Shown here one piece after another: positions 11,829 to 22,513 of a DNA stretch of 64,000 nucleotides. The position numbers were made by a program, and so were the translations under genes. The stretch is from Isoetes taiwanensis (Eukaryota; Streptophyta; Lycopodiopsida; Isoetales; Isoetaceae). Each line of letters starts with the position of its first letter. Positions within the stretch are counted from its first letter, which is position 1. Location: assembly GCA_021234155.1 (NCBI GenBank), contig JAJEKV010000008.1:19935959-19999958 (forward strand), in the 5' to 3' direction. The notes beneath the pieces are model-generated. The model did not search any database. It was given only the letters and a program-made list of their open reading frames with translations, and was not told the DNA's origin.

Positions 11829-14520
11829 TTAACACGTGTCTTTGTCAGGGAGCAAAGTCGATGGCAGCCTAACTTTGGCTTCCAGCTCATTAAACTGTAT
11901 TCTCTTAAAGGCTTTGTAAATGTCGGCTAACTGAAAATTTGTATGAATGTATTCAGAAGCGATACAGCTTTTCTTTCCACAATATTTACGATAAAATGCA
12001 TCTGGCTCCACATGTTTTGTTCTTTCATGCAGCTTACGGATTCTTTGTAGGCGCAATGCAACTCGTATTATCTGTCTGACCTTTGTGGGACCTCTTTGTA
12101 GTACCTAATTCATTTAGCGGACTTCCTCAGCAGTTATTTCCTTTGTTGCCCAAGGCTGCGGTGCATATTACCTTGGCGTGGATAATGCTATGGCGGTTTG
12201 TTCTTGCTTTTCATGCAATAAGCTGCTCCTACCTAACATCATAGCATATCACAGTAGGTGCCCAGGTGTATCGAATCTCCTCGGTCGAGTCGAGTAAATG
12301 CATTTAAAAGCTCAAATTCTTAGAATTGTATACTAATCCATGATCCTCTTGTCCCCTTTAGATATTTTAATACTTTCGTTTGGCTGTTGTCCAATGCCCC
12401 CACCTCTTCATAGTTGTTCACGAGAATCCTTTCGGCATGGCCCCCTACGTATCGTTATATCGGCCTTGAGCCATTTGCTAAATAAATCAAACAACGAATT
12501 AGTTTTCTATATGGAGTCTTTCCATTTCCTTTCTCCTTTTTCGATTTAGGACACATGTCCTTACAAATCTTTGCCAGTCACGATCCAGTCTTTCTTGGCG
12601 GGCTTGCAATCGGCCATATTAAATTTCTTTAGCGGGCTATGAATACTTTTGGTTTGTGTCAAAACAAAGTAAGCCTTTTCTTTGTCTCTTTTAACTTCCA
12701 TCCTAGAAAACTCCTTAACTCATTAAGATCATTCATTTTGAATTTCTTACGTAATACATGTTTGCAATACTCCATACATTTGCATATTGGTGGAAACGCC
12801 ATGATACAATCATCCAGCGTAAAGAATACGATTATGCAATAATCTTCTCTCATCCTTATGCATTATATAGATTGCCATCGCTCAAGCTTACTAAAGCCTT
12901 GTGCTTCCAAATAATCATTCATGCACTTGTACCATTGTCACGAAACAGCTTGTCTCAAATATGAGCATTTAGGTTAACTTCCAAACATAATTTTCACCTT
13001 TTTCCAAAGCTTAGGAGCTTGATTCATGAAAATTTCCTCCTCTAGATTAGCATTCAAAGGGCGTAGGATACATCCATGTGATGTAAATTCAAATCCTTTG
13101 CATTAAAGCAAGAGCTAACAAAGCCTAACACTTGTCGGTTTAACTATAGGAACCGTGTCTCATCAAAATCAAATCCTTTCCTTTAGGAAAGCCTTGAGCA
13201 ACCGGCCTGGCTTTGAATCTTAAAGGATTTCATAGGAGCTGTTTTGATTACGTATATCCATTTGCATCCTACTATGTTTTTCTTTTGGTCCTAGATGCAG
13301 AACAGAACATTCGTCAAGCGATTTCATTCCATTAACATAGCTTGTTTCCATTACTGTTTTTATGGTCGAGTTCATAGCCTCCTCAAATGTTTGGGGTACA
13401 TCACCCAATCTTGCCAAAGATATTTAGTATTTCCTCCTTCTCTTTTGCAGCCTTTTGCTCTTTCCGGTGGCCATTTGCCATGGTTTTCATTATATTGTTT
13501 GCCTCTGATTAATCTTTGTGCTTCACCCTTTCTTTCCTTTTCTCCGCTATTGGATTCTCAATGCGTTCGATCCACATCATATCATTTTGTGATTGCTGGT
13601 TTTCTGTCATAGCATCTTCTTGCGGACTTCTTCGATTATGATTGTCTTCCCTTTCGCTGCTGTCACTATCATAGTCAAAAGCAGCCTTTATCATCAGTTT
13701 CAGATTGTATTTGTCATCATAAAGTTACTTTATTTTGCTCTTCTTTAAACTTCCTATAAAGTGTGCATTCTTCAAATAAGACATCTCTGCTTATGATGAT
13801 CCAGTTTTGTGTTTAGCTCCAAGAGCATTCTATATACTTTGCTTTTACGAGATCATAACCTACTACAAGAAAGCAACTTGTGATCTATCATCTAATTTCT
13901 TCGAACTTCTTTAGAACATAATATATAGCCCAAGCATCCACTTAATTAAATCTGAAATCAATTCGATGTCCAGTTCCATCTCTTGAGGCTTCCGAGATAT
14001 CTTTGGCACTTGGCAATCTATTTTTGGATATACACTACCTCTTCCCACAAGGAAAATTAGGTAGACACGAATGTTTGAGCATTGCTCTTGTGGCGTTTAA
14101 GATTGTACTGATTCTTTCTCTGAAACTCCATTCTAACGTGGAATGGACATGTCATTGCCTTGCTATGCCATGCAATCTGCCAAAAAGCTCTAAATCTGCT
14201 GAGATGTATTCTCCCTTTGTCACTTCTTTCGGGCATTCCAGGTTTCTTTCAGTCTCTCTTTCACTTTCTACTAAAAATTTGCTTTAGCTTATCGAAACAA
14301 TCATTTTTCTTTCTTAGCAGTACACCTTGCACCTCCTGCTATAGTCATCAAGCAAGGTGAGAAAAATACCTTTTCCAGTTCTTTCTTATGCGTTGATAGG
14401 TCCATGTAGGTCTGAATGTACAATCTCAAAATATCTTTTGGCCCTTCTTGCTTTCTTTGCAAATGGCGGCCTTGAGTGCTTACCGGGCGCACCCATAACA
14501 AAGCTTTCTCCTACAACCTT
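11829..14520 (-). pseudogene. Copia B integrase, RT and RNase H, degraded
   Basis: On the minus strand: integrase pre-core and core start near 14300-14500 (KDIL and a decayed HTDLHGP-like segment), then a linker with SPQEDAMTENQQSQ near 13600. The RT start is near 13220-13417 (GDVPQTFEEAMNS, MKSLDE), and the RT middle near 12660-12850, where KKFKMNDLNELRSFLG corresponds to the copia DLGELKYFLG region after the YVDD site. The RNase H tail at 11829-12056 carries YIHTNFQLADI. The frames are separated by stops and shifts; no complete polyprotein remains. Confidence 0.82.
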
Positions 14521-14989
14521 CACTTGGTTTTGCCCTTGAGCATATTCTTCTTTATCATCATATTTATATTTTTTCGGATAAATTATAGGCTAACCCGGCT
14601 CATGCCACAGTCCTGTGATCCTTCATTTATGTCAACACTATTAACACAATAGTCATTGAGGAACTTCGAACAAGTTTCCCACTCGAATTGCTAAGAGCTC
14701 AACTTTATTATTTTTCAACACTTTACAAACATTCTTATCAAGCGATGCGGAATGAAGCCAAGATCAACCAATTTGAAGCATATGAGCTAGTTTTTAATCA
14801 TTCTGGCACACACAATACATGATTCAACTTCTGAGGCTTTCCTTCTAAATTGGTAGTACGCAGCATTCCTTGACATCGCATCATGCAATCTTCCATCACC
14901 AAGTTTCCGCTCTTTTGTACATACATCAGCCTTTTGATTGACAATCTTGCGCCAGCTGACTATAAATCTTCTGCTCCACTATCTAGTAT

Positions 14990-16080
14990 AAAGGAATGAT
15001 TAGACTTATTAGTTCCATCACAGTAAGCAGGATCTTGGGGTTTCACCTCTCTCTCCTCATCTTCTTCTTTCTCTTCTTCTTACTATCACTTTCCCTCCGG
15101 ATGTAATGCTAAGCGGCAGCGCATCTTCACACCACCTCTTCCTCACGGGCATGTTGCCCCTTCCTGCCGCCGTGGTCCTCTTCCTCTCCTTTACCTAATG
15201 CCTTTTGGAAGCGGACATTCAACGGCATAATCTCCTCACCACCACAAGTGTAGCGGAGTTCACAACTTCGCACCATTTGGACAATTAATCTTAATGTGTC
15301 AATTTCACCTAAGGTAACCACGGTCCGACGCTTTACTTGCAAATTTTGCAGTCTTACAGCACTGTATTAGCCTTTATTCTTACCTTTCTTAGCTATTAGC
15401 ACTTGGTTGTGTCTTCTTCTTCCCTCCTCCCTAAGCTATTACGCTCTATTTGATTCACGGCTGAATCCTTTTAGCCTCATCCACATTCCTTACACAGTAC
15501 ATCACGATCAGCGTGAGAAAGAGTTTCCATATTAGAGAATATCACGGATATTTGCAATATTTTTATTTTAGGATAAACCTTCTCCTGGCTGCATCTAGAT
15601 GCACTGGAATTAAATCAAACTTTGCAAATAACTCTGTCACATCCATCTTTCCATCATACTTAAAGCATCCTCAATTCTTTCTCAAGAACATCAATCACGA
15701 GACGAATTCTTTCACGGAAGTTCTTTATAAGATAATTCCACATTTCTTTAGGGGTGAGTCCTCTAATTTTTGATTATGATGTTAGGTGCTACCTTGCATT
15801 ATGATAGCTCTAGCTTGTGTGGCTTCGAGCTTTCGGCATCTTGAGTTTTAACGGTTAAAAGTAGAACATCTCGCCACCTTTCGATGGGGCTACTAGATAC
15901 TTCATCCTGTTGTCTTTGATCAGTTGAACTACGTACTGCTTTTAGCAGGGCTGTCCCTTTGGTTCAATAAGATTCTATAGTTTTCAGAAACACCAACACT
16001 TCCTTCATCATTTCTTTCCATGTCTGAAATCCTTCTTTTCCTTTAAATGCATCTATGGGTTCGGAAGAGTTGCTCCAAAT
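14990..16080 (-). pseudogene. Copia B gag, degraded
   Basis: By position between the primer-binding site and integrase, this minus-strand stretch should encode gag. The segment at 15127-15342 contains LGEIDTLRLIVQM, which resembles a decayed CCHC zinc knuckle (C-x2-C-G-E-I-G-H) followed by basic residues. The stretch at 15510-15780 resembles a gag core around a Lys/Glu-rich helix. The match is weak and partly positional. Confidence 0.55.
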
Positions 16081-16099
16081 CGGGTTGACATTATAAGAA

Positions 16100-16112
16100 G
16101 CTCACGATACCA
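16100..16112 (-). other. Primer-binding site of copia B
   Basis: The complement reads TGGTATCGTGAGC, close to the usual TGGTATCAGAGC for initiator methionine tRNA. Four bases separate it from the LTR. It fixes the orientation of copia B. Confidence 0.75.
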
Positions 16113-16116
16113 GCTT

Positions 16117-16576
16117 TGTTAGAAGGGAATTCTTGAGAAGCCTTAACAAGTTCACAGAATTATCTATTATGGAATACCAACCACTTATTAAAGTAAGGTA
16201 TTCGATTTTCAATGTTCGGTATAACACATGAAATCTTCTGACTTATGAATGAGCAGGTATATTTTTGAGAGAGAACCCTTATATCAACCCGATTCGATCT
16301 TTCAATAGGATTCCGGCATCAATCGGCCTGCAGTTCTTCTCAGATAATCTGTCCGATCCTTGTCTTTTTCTAAGCCCAGTTAATCACCGAATCGTTGCCC
16401 CTATAATCGTTCTTTCTAATTTTATCATACCACCTGGCCCGATCCTTATTTCATTATCTATATCTGTTAAAACCATTGACTTAAAACCATGCAAACAATG
16501 GTTTTTATGTTTTTCGGCCTTCAATGAAGTCATATGGTTAAGGCATGACCCATTACATGGTATTACTATCTCAACA
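16117..16576 (-). repeat. 5' LTR of copia B
   Basis: A 460-bp partner of 11264-11716. It opens TGTTAGAAGGG and closes CTCAACA on the plus strand, followed at once by the CATAC duplication. Confidence 0.92.
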
Positions 16577-17008
16577 CATACACCACCGAGTTTGGGGCCA
16601 TTTATATAAATCTTGTAGGTTTTTACTCAAATGCATTATTATCGAGAAAAAAGATATCTGGATCGGTTTTTCTTAAACATAAGTGTTTTTTCAGGAATCT
16701 TTGCAGGTAGTAGGAGTTACTTTCGGAAAAGTTGTAGAAGATCTTTAGATTGGTTTACAATCCGTTGCAGGTGTTGGAGCTGGTATAAAAAGCAGCTACA
16801 GGGTATCAAATTGTATCATAGACTCTTTGATTGTGATTTTTTGTTGCTCGGCACTACAGCGAAACCACGCTTCTTGATGTATCGTTGAAATCTTGATTGC
16901 TTTCACGGCTTTTTCTAGCGAGGAAGGTATTTCTTGCCCAGATGGCTATTAAATTGTAGTTGGTCTTGACCTTTTCTTTGGAGACCCGGACTTACAAAAA
17001 TATTAACA
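16577..17008 (+). repeat. 3' LTR of copia A, second part
   Basis: It continues the match to 3714-4180 from ACCACCGGTTTGG to the terminal AATATTAACA. With 11178-11263 it reconstitutes a full LTR once copia B is removed. Confidence 0.88.
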
Positions 17009-18119
17009 AAAACATCCTAAGGGATTGCCAGAGCTAGTTGCATAACTATGTCATACTACTCTGAGCTGCATCAACAGTTGTTTGAGACTCAAAGAGCTGA
17101 TGTTCAAAATTTTCTACCTGAACCTGTAAGGAGAAATATGGGTTGGTAGCAAATTTTATTTGCTTAGGTATTGTTTACTACAATTTGTTTCTCCTATCAT
17201 GTAACTTCAAACTTGGAAGCAATCGTGAATACATATTATTCGAGCGAAAGAAAATACATACTTTTAAAAAAAGATGTAAATTGTGATAGATGTGATAGAA
17301 CACAACAAATTAAAATGTGATCTCTATTCATTTGTTATGAAATCTTCATCCAAAAATCATGTCGAGTATCATTCTATTCATCATCATCTAGTTGTAGAAA
17401 CAACCTTCGCTGCATGCCTCAGGGTTTGAAGCTCAAGTTTTCCTCCTCTTCAATATAATCTTCAAGTGCCACTGGAGAGTGCATTGGTGACCTCATGTTT
17501 CATTAGGTGTTCCCCTTTGAGGTCATAAGCTTCTACAATTTGTGGCTCCACAAATTCCAATTCTTGATCATACCCGTCTTCCATAATGATTGTATTAGGA
17601 ATGATTCGGCGTGATATTGGTTCTGTAGCGATTATGATCCACCATGTACTATTTTGAAGGTTGACATGGAAAAATTTCCTTTGGATTGGCCCATAAGCGA
17701 GCCAACATTTTTTCCTTACATTCATGAATGCCTACTGCTTTAGCTGGTATTCTCAATATAGATATTCAAATGACTTGACCATTTGCCTCCTTCTTAGTAC
17801 TATCCTGCTTTACGACTATCTTCCATGGCTTTGATAGGGAGTCTTCTATGTGGAGTTCTAATGATATATGTAATGAAGTGCCATATGGCTTCTCCTTCTA
17901 ATTTCATCATTCTTATATAATGGGATGTCGCATTTGTAGTTCTATACCAAGTTCATCACAGAAGAATCGCTCTGAGATTTATAAAATAGACCACCATTTT
18001 TTTTTCTTGCTAATCCAGATCCCCAAGCCTAACATCCATAAAGAATGACCAAATGTACTAATATGCGATACATGTATTCGTAATGACCAATCCCATAACT
18101 ATAATTTTTGGAAGTATGT
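17009..18119. other. Unassigned spacer with one unrecognised ORF
   Basis: The best open frame is 17462-17725 on the minus strand (about 87 codons). It holds WWIIIATEPISRRIIPN and an acidic stretch QELEFVEPQIVEAYD. I do not recognise it. Its residue mix looks protein-like, so it may be a remnant of a transposon or gene; no start context or splice sites are convincing. A plus-strand stretch at 17065-17150 (YSELHQQLFETQRADVQNF) is also open but short. Confidence 0.35.
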
Positions 18120-19666
18120 CTACTTTTTACGAAAGCCTTTGATAAGGTATCACAGAGAAAGTTAGGAGACAGGTTAGCTCGGTTGCGAGCCCCCCAGGCA
18201 GTACGTAAAACAATGGAAAGATTATATGAGTGGGTTCTGGTGGAGCTGTCTTTTCCACATGGAAGGACCTGATAAGATTCTTAGTAACATCAGAGTAAAG
18301 CAGGGTTGTCCTCTTTCTCCAAAGTTATTTGCTCTTTTCACTGATGAGTTAGAAGAATGGTTAATGAGAGAGAATGCTGGTGTTCGGGTAGGCTGCGATA
18401 GTGCAGCTCCGTTTTTATGCAGATGATGAGTGCTTGTTTCAAAGATTGCTAATGGGCTGCAGCAGTTATCATTTAGATTAGAAGAGTTTTGCCAAGCCAG
18501 GGGAATGAAGGCGAACCGTAGTAAAATGAAAGTGATGGTAATTGGTTGCCGAGATTTGAAAGCGAGGTCCTAGAACAAACTAAGCAATATAAGTATCTTG
18601 GCATCGAATTTAGTAATGATTATATGTGGACTATGGGAATTAGCAAAAGAATATCTAAGGAGCTGCGGGCGCTCTATTTTTTAGCATTTGGAGAAGGGCT
18701 CATATCCAACAATGGGGGTTGCATCGTCCTATGTACAAAGTCATTGTCCAGAAGGTTGTATTATATGGATGTCCAGCATGGACACCCGGGCTTGCTAAGG
18801 CCAAACAACAGGAGCTGGAACAAGTACAGAAACAGTTATTCATAGAGGAAATGGGTGTGAAAGTCCAAACATGTTATGAGATATTGTTGGCTAAAACAGG
18901 TTTATATCCTTTGGAAGTGGAAGCTCTCATCCAAACACTAACGTATTTGCAACGGGTGCAGGGCATGGACTCAAATAGCTTTTTTGTCCAAGCATTGATG
19001 GAATCCCAAGATCAACATCATAATGGTTGGTATAAGCAGTTGATGAAGTGGGCAGCATCGTGGGATATTGGATTAAACGATCTTTCAGATAAAGACGTGG
19101 GTTTTAGGGCCTATATTTTAGAAAAGTCAATACAGAAGATGTGACCAACATATGATTCAGGAGTCAAGCGTGAGTTTTATAGACGGGAAGTTAATATTAT
19201 GCTAATTTATGGGGAGCAGACCTATCTAACAGATGAAATCAGTTGGAAAAAGAGGAAGCTAATCGCTCAATTATGGGTAAGCTCACATCACCTGGAAATT
19301 GAGATGAGTTGGGCAGCAAAATAGACCGGGAGCTTCGTTTTTGCCTATGTTGTTATAAGGCTCAAGTAGAAGATGACAAACATGCGCTTCTGATTTGTTT
19401 TGCTTTTGTTGATATCCGAGATAAACACAAGATCACATGTGGATCTCCCAACTCTATTAATGTTACCTCCATCCTAGCTCGAGGTATATCTATATGATTA
19501 CTGGAAATCAAGAAGGAAATTATAGGAAACTTACCAAGTTGGTATAGAGCTTGAAGCGCAAGGGTTTGCCTAAACTTTGATTTGTTAAATTTGAAATTTT
19601 TTGCTATGGACCTGAGAAACTGACGTCGTGAATAGAATTTATTTATTTATTTATTTATTTATTTCT
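18120..19666 (+). mobile_element. 5'-truncated LINE of a second family (LINE-C)
   Basis: Plus-strand frames carry the reverse transcriptase motif FTKAFDKVSQRKLGDRL near 18127. VKQGCPLSPKLFALFTDELE follows at 18295, then QYKYLGIEFSND near 18590 and a thumb/C-terminal region at 18719-19144 (KVIVQKVVLYG, AKTGLYPLEVEALIQTL). The final Cys/His motif is C-L-C-C, D-D-K-H-A-L, C at 19335-19400. The catalytic F/Y-x-D-D site is damaged (a frameshift near 18420). A 3' region ends in a (TTTA)n tail at 19638-19664. Its motifs differ clearly from LINE-A, B, E and F. It is truncated before the RT palm and not functional. Confidence 0.85.
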
Positions 19667-19889
19667 ATTCTAACCACAGGATGATGAAATCTCCTAGAAT
19701 GCAAAGCTTCGTTGATACTTTCTTGTTAGACTCTAAGAGTTAGGTGTTTTAGACATTGCGAGAAGTGCTCAACCTTATAGATGCTTGATGATCCAGTATT
19801 TCCTTGTGTTGCTTCTTATTCATGGAAGGTCTCCTCCTGGTAAGGCTACTAAGTTATTGGGCATTCCATTGGGCATCCATACTTCTAGC

Positions 19890-20285
19890 TCAGATGCATG
19901 GGATACATCATAGAAGGGTTGCAAAGACACCTATTTTGGTGGGAGACAACTAAACTCTCTATGCCTGACAGAATTACTATCGCCAAATATGTCCTAAGCA
20001 CACTCAAGTTATATGGCATCTGCGCTTCTTGTGCCTCAATCAAAATTTCAGCAGATTATTGCAATTGTTTGCAAAAGTAATAATGAAGAGCAAGATGTGG
20101 TGAAGGTTGTTTGGTCTAAATGTAGTAGGCTGAAGTTTGCTAGCGGCTTGGGCATGGTTGATTTTTGCTTGCAGAGTCAGGTTTTGATTTCTAAGTTTAT
20201 ATGGAGGATTCTCACGGGTTCCTGGACTAAAGCTAATCAAGCACGCACTTGCGCATTGTGTCCCGTCTGATAATACTTTAACCTC
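19890..20285 (+). mobile_element. L1-like LINE fragment (LINE-D)
   Basis: The frame at 19898-20080 reads LFWWETTKLSMPDRITIAK and YVLSTLKLYG, matching the region after the RT in plant L1 LINEs (W..K.LS..GRI.L.KSVL...P.Y). The next frame, to about 20230, reads VVWSKCSRLKFASGLGMVDF and SKFIWRIL, matching the W..VC.PK..GGLG...L followed by K..WRL pattern. Only this internal fragment is visible. Confidence 0.7.
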
Positions 20286-20399
20286 TCTTGCCCTGGAGCC
20301 TCTTTTTTTCCTATGTCCCTTTCCTAATGCTTTTCCAGTTTAGAGGGGACTATGGGAGTCTTTGCAGAGGGTTCCTACTATCTACTGTATTAATGTTAT
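20286..20399. other. Short unassigned spacer
   Basis: Nothing recognisable. Pyrimidine-rich sequence sits between the LINE-D fragment and the LINE-E 5' part. Confidence 0.3.
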
Positions 20400-20862
20400 T
20401 GCATCTGTTCAGATGACCGCTCTCTAGCAGAAAGGTGTTTTGGGAGAACCCACCCGTGAAGGGATTTTAGAGACCACAACCTTCCTACGTAACCAATGGT
20501 TTAATGCTAAATGTAGGGAACACAAATGCAGGCTCCATCAAATCGCAGATTCACTATGCGCCCACAAGCCACCGCACATTGTCGCGCTTTCCTGAAGGCA
20601 AAGAAAGCATCGTACATCGCGAGGCATCAAGGGAAATCATTTCTACACAACTGGGCCAGTCATCCCATAACATTTTGGCATGGTGCTTAGCTTAGTTACA
20701 TTGCGGGGGTACACACCTTCTTGGATAGTGGGAAGCCGGTACTTCTTGTTAGCTCTGATCCCTTGGGGATACAAACAACCATACTCCCGCAAAATGGTCC
20801 GATGTTAGAACTCATGAAGATAGTGTCATCGGGGTCTGTGCGGCCAATGAAAGCTTGTGAGA
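20400..20862 (+). mobile_element. LINE-E, 5' part (endonuclease-RT linker)
   Basis: KVFWENPPVKGILETT near 20430, then QWFNAKCREHKCRLHQ near 20490 and a basic stretch LKAKKASYIARHQGKSFLH near 20597 resemble the linker between endonuclease and RT of a LINE. The same order occurs in LINE-A (EVFWEAVARKPQELL near 3145, then DAKCKTKL). The sequence ends at the chromovirus LTR, and a LINE of the same family resumes after the other LTR at 41056, so the two parts are probably one element split by insertion. The endonuclease domain itself is not visible. Confidence 0.6.
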
Positions 20863-22513
20863 TGTAGCCAAGCGGTCCGGGGAATATCGCCCATAAATCA
20901 CATTATATTCTGGATCCGGAAATCACCATAGAATCTATCTTCATAGCCTTATACCATAGATTGTAGCACTAGGGGGCATAATGAAGTTATTCTCATAACT
21001 TAGCCAACCAGGTTAGACCATTATCAGTAAGCCTTAACCTAGTGGGCACCGCCACCACGGGAGACCTCCTGGTGGTGCCACGTGGCATCCTAGGTGGACC
21101 CTAACCTATTTGGAGGCCCTAAGCCTAACCCTGGAGCCTCTTTTAATTTCAACACCCGAGACTCACCTACTTTCGTTGAAACCCGTTTGAACATGGATTT
21201 CTTGTGGCATAGGCGGTGGCAGCCCGGCCGAGTGTAGACTTCGTTCTTGGAGCAAGACCAGCATCGCGAGAGTGAAGACCATGGAGGCACCGCAGGATCA
21301 CGGAGGGAGAGCTTGAGGGCTTGGTATGTGGGATAGTAGTTGTGATAGCTCATCACAGAATTAGCATTTCCAGGCTGTGCTAGTATCTTGTATCTAGAGT
21401 AGAGCCATCCTAGGGCAGTATTTAACATCTTGAACCCTAATCAGCGAACCCTAACCATTAGTTAGATTGTATGATTAGGTTAAGATATTCTTCATTATTA
21501 CTCATGATATGATGTTTATGTGATGATGGTTGATCATGTTTGCTTCTCTTGTATTGGGAAGGGGGTAGGGCCTAGGGCCATATGTGGCATGTTCTAGGTA
21601 AGATCCCTTAGTTCCTATTAGTTGCGGCTTTATTATAGGAGCCCACCTGAGGGCTACTCAGGGCTATGATATGGCTTCGGCCACCATACAACGGGGCGGA
21701 GGGAATGTGGAGGAGGGATCCCACTGCCCAGGAGTGGGGGAGCTTGAGGGGATCCCACATAGTGAGCTAGGCTTATGGTGGGGTCACTTAAGTGTGGGCC
21801 CGAGCATGGGTGGGCTTACCTCTACAGAGGCAATGGTGTCGCCACGCCTCTGGGGCTGCAGAAGTGTTGGCTTGGCTCGTTTGGGGGTTAAAGTAGGTCT
21901 GAATGCATTGTGGCCAGCCCCCACGATTCTCTAGCAGCGCCCACCCGGAACCTCTAGACCACAGGAAGGGAGATGCAACTGCCTCATCAGGGCCGGGGAA
22001 GATGCAACTGCGGGAGTAGTCTGATGGGTGATACCATGGGATTGCACATTATCGAGAAGGCTAGAGTCATGCAGGCGATTTAGCCCATCACGCAAAGTAT
22101 GCACGGGGAGGCGGATCGGTGGGTCAACCCTAGCCATTGTTCTATGCAGCCCTCGTCATTGCCGCGGCTTCGATTACGCTCTATCTTGAGCCTAGCCCGT
22201 CCGGTCATCACCTCATACGAGTGCAGTGGAATCTCATTCTGATTTGTGATTATCATCTTTGTATTGGTATATGGGTGATCGCTACCCTTGAGGTAGTATT
22301 TGTATATGACGTGCTAGTTACGATGTATTTATGCGGCTTCATTATGGAGCCCATATAGGGAAAGGCGCAAAGACACCTTCCATTATTCCCTCAGCACTAG
22401 GATCACCTCGAGTCTTGGGGTAGGCGAAAGAACCCGTCTCTGATTGTTAGCGGACGGGGATTCCTACTTAGAGAGTGTAATTTGCGCCGTATGTTTAGCG
22501 AGGGGGCGTCACA
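20863..22513 (+). repeat. 5' LTR of the chromovirus
   Basis: It aligns throughout with 39407-41055, for example TTATTCTCATAACTTAGCC, GTGCCACGTGGCATCCTAGG and GGTTGATCATGTTTGC. It ends CGTCACA, the complement of the TGTGACG that opens the 3' LTR. The left few bases are rearranged (GATGTAGCCAAGCGGTCC), so the start is approximate. Confidence 0.85.

Larger units (their letters stand above)
11264..16576 (-). mobile_element. Ty1-copia retrotransposon (copia B) inserted in the copia A 3' LTR
   Basis: The element begins TGTTAGAG and ends TCAACA, and is flanked by the 5-bp direct repeat CATAC (11259-11263 and 16577-16581). Its LTRs are 11264-11716 and 16117-16576. Beside the right LTR is a minus-strand primer-binding site and beside the left LTR a minus-strand polypurine tract (GATGGGAG in complement, next to 11716), so the element reads right to left. 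Minus-strand frames carry gag, integrase, RT and RNase H remains in that order. At 5.3 kb it is near full copia length but multiply frameshifted. Confidence 0.92.
3714..17008 (+). mobile_element. Nested Ty1-copia retrotransposon (copia A), including later insertions
   Basis: The two LTRs (3714-4180, and 11178-11263 plus 16577-17008) run in the same direction and begin with TG and end with CA. A primer-binding site follows the 5' LTR and a polypurine tract precedes the 3' LTR. Between them, in broken plus-strand frames, are a gag zinc knuckle, integrase, reverse transcriptase and RNase H in Ty1-copia order. The element is interrupted by LINE-B near 9319-10980 and by copia B at 11264-16576. Removing these leaves an element of about 6.3 kb, within the usual copia range if 6141-8335 is also partly inserted sequence. 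No protein is intact. The 5-bp flanks (GAAGC and AAAAC) are only weakly alike, so the target duplication has decayed or the element has been rearranged. Confidence 0.88.

Noticed and set aside
3709-17013. GAAGC/AAAAC as a target duplication for copia A
   Set aside because: Only three of five bases match, which is near chance; the element boundaries rest on the LTRs instead.
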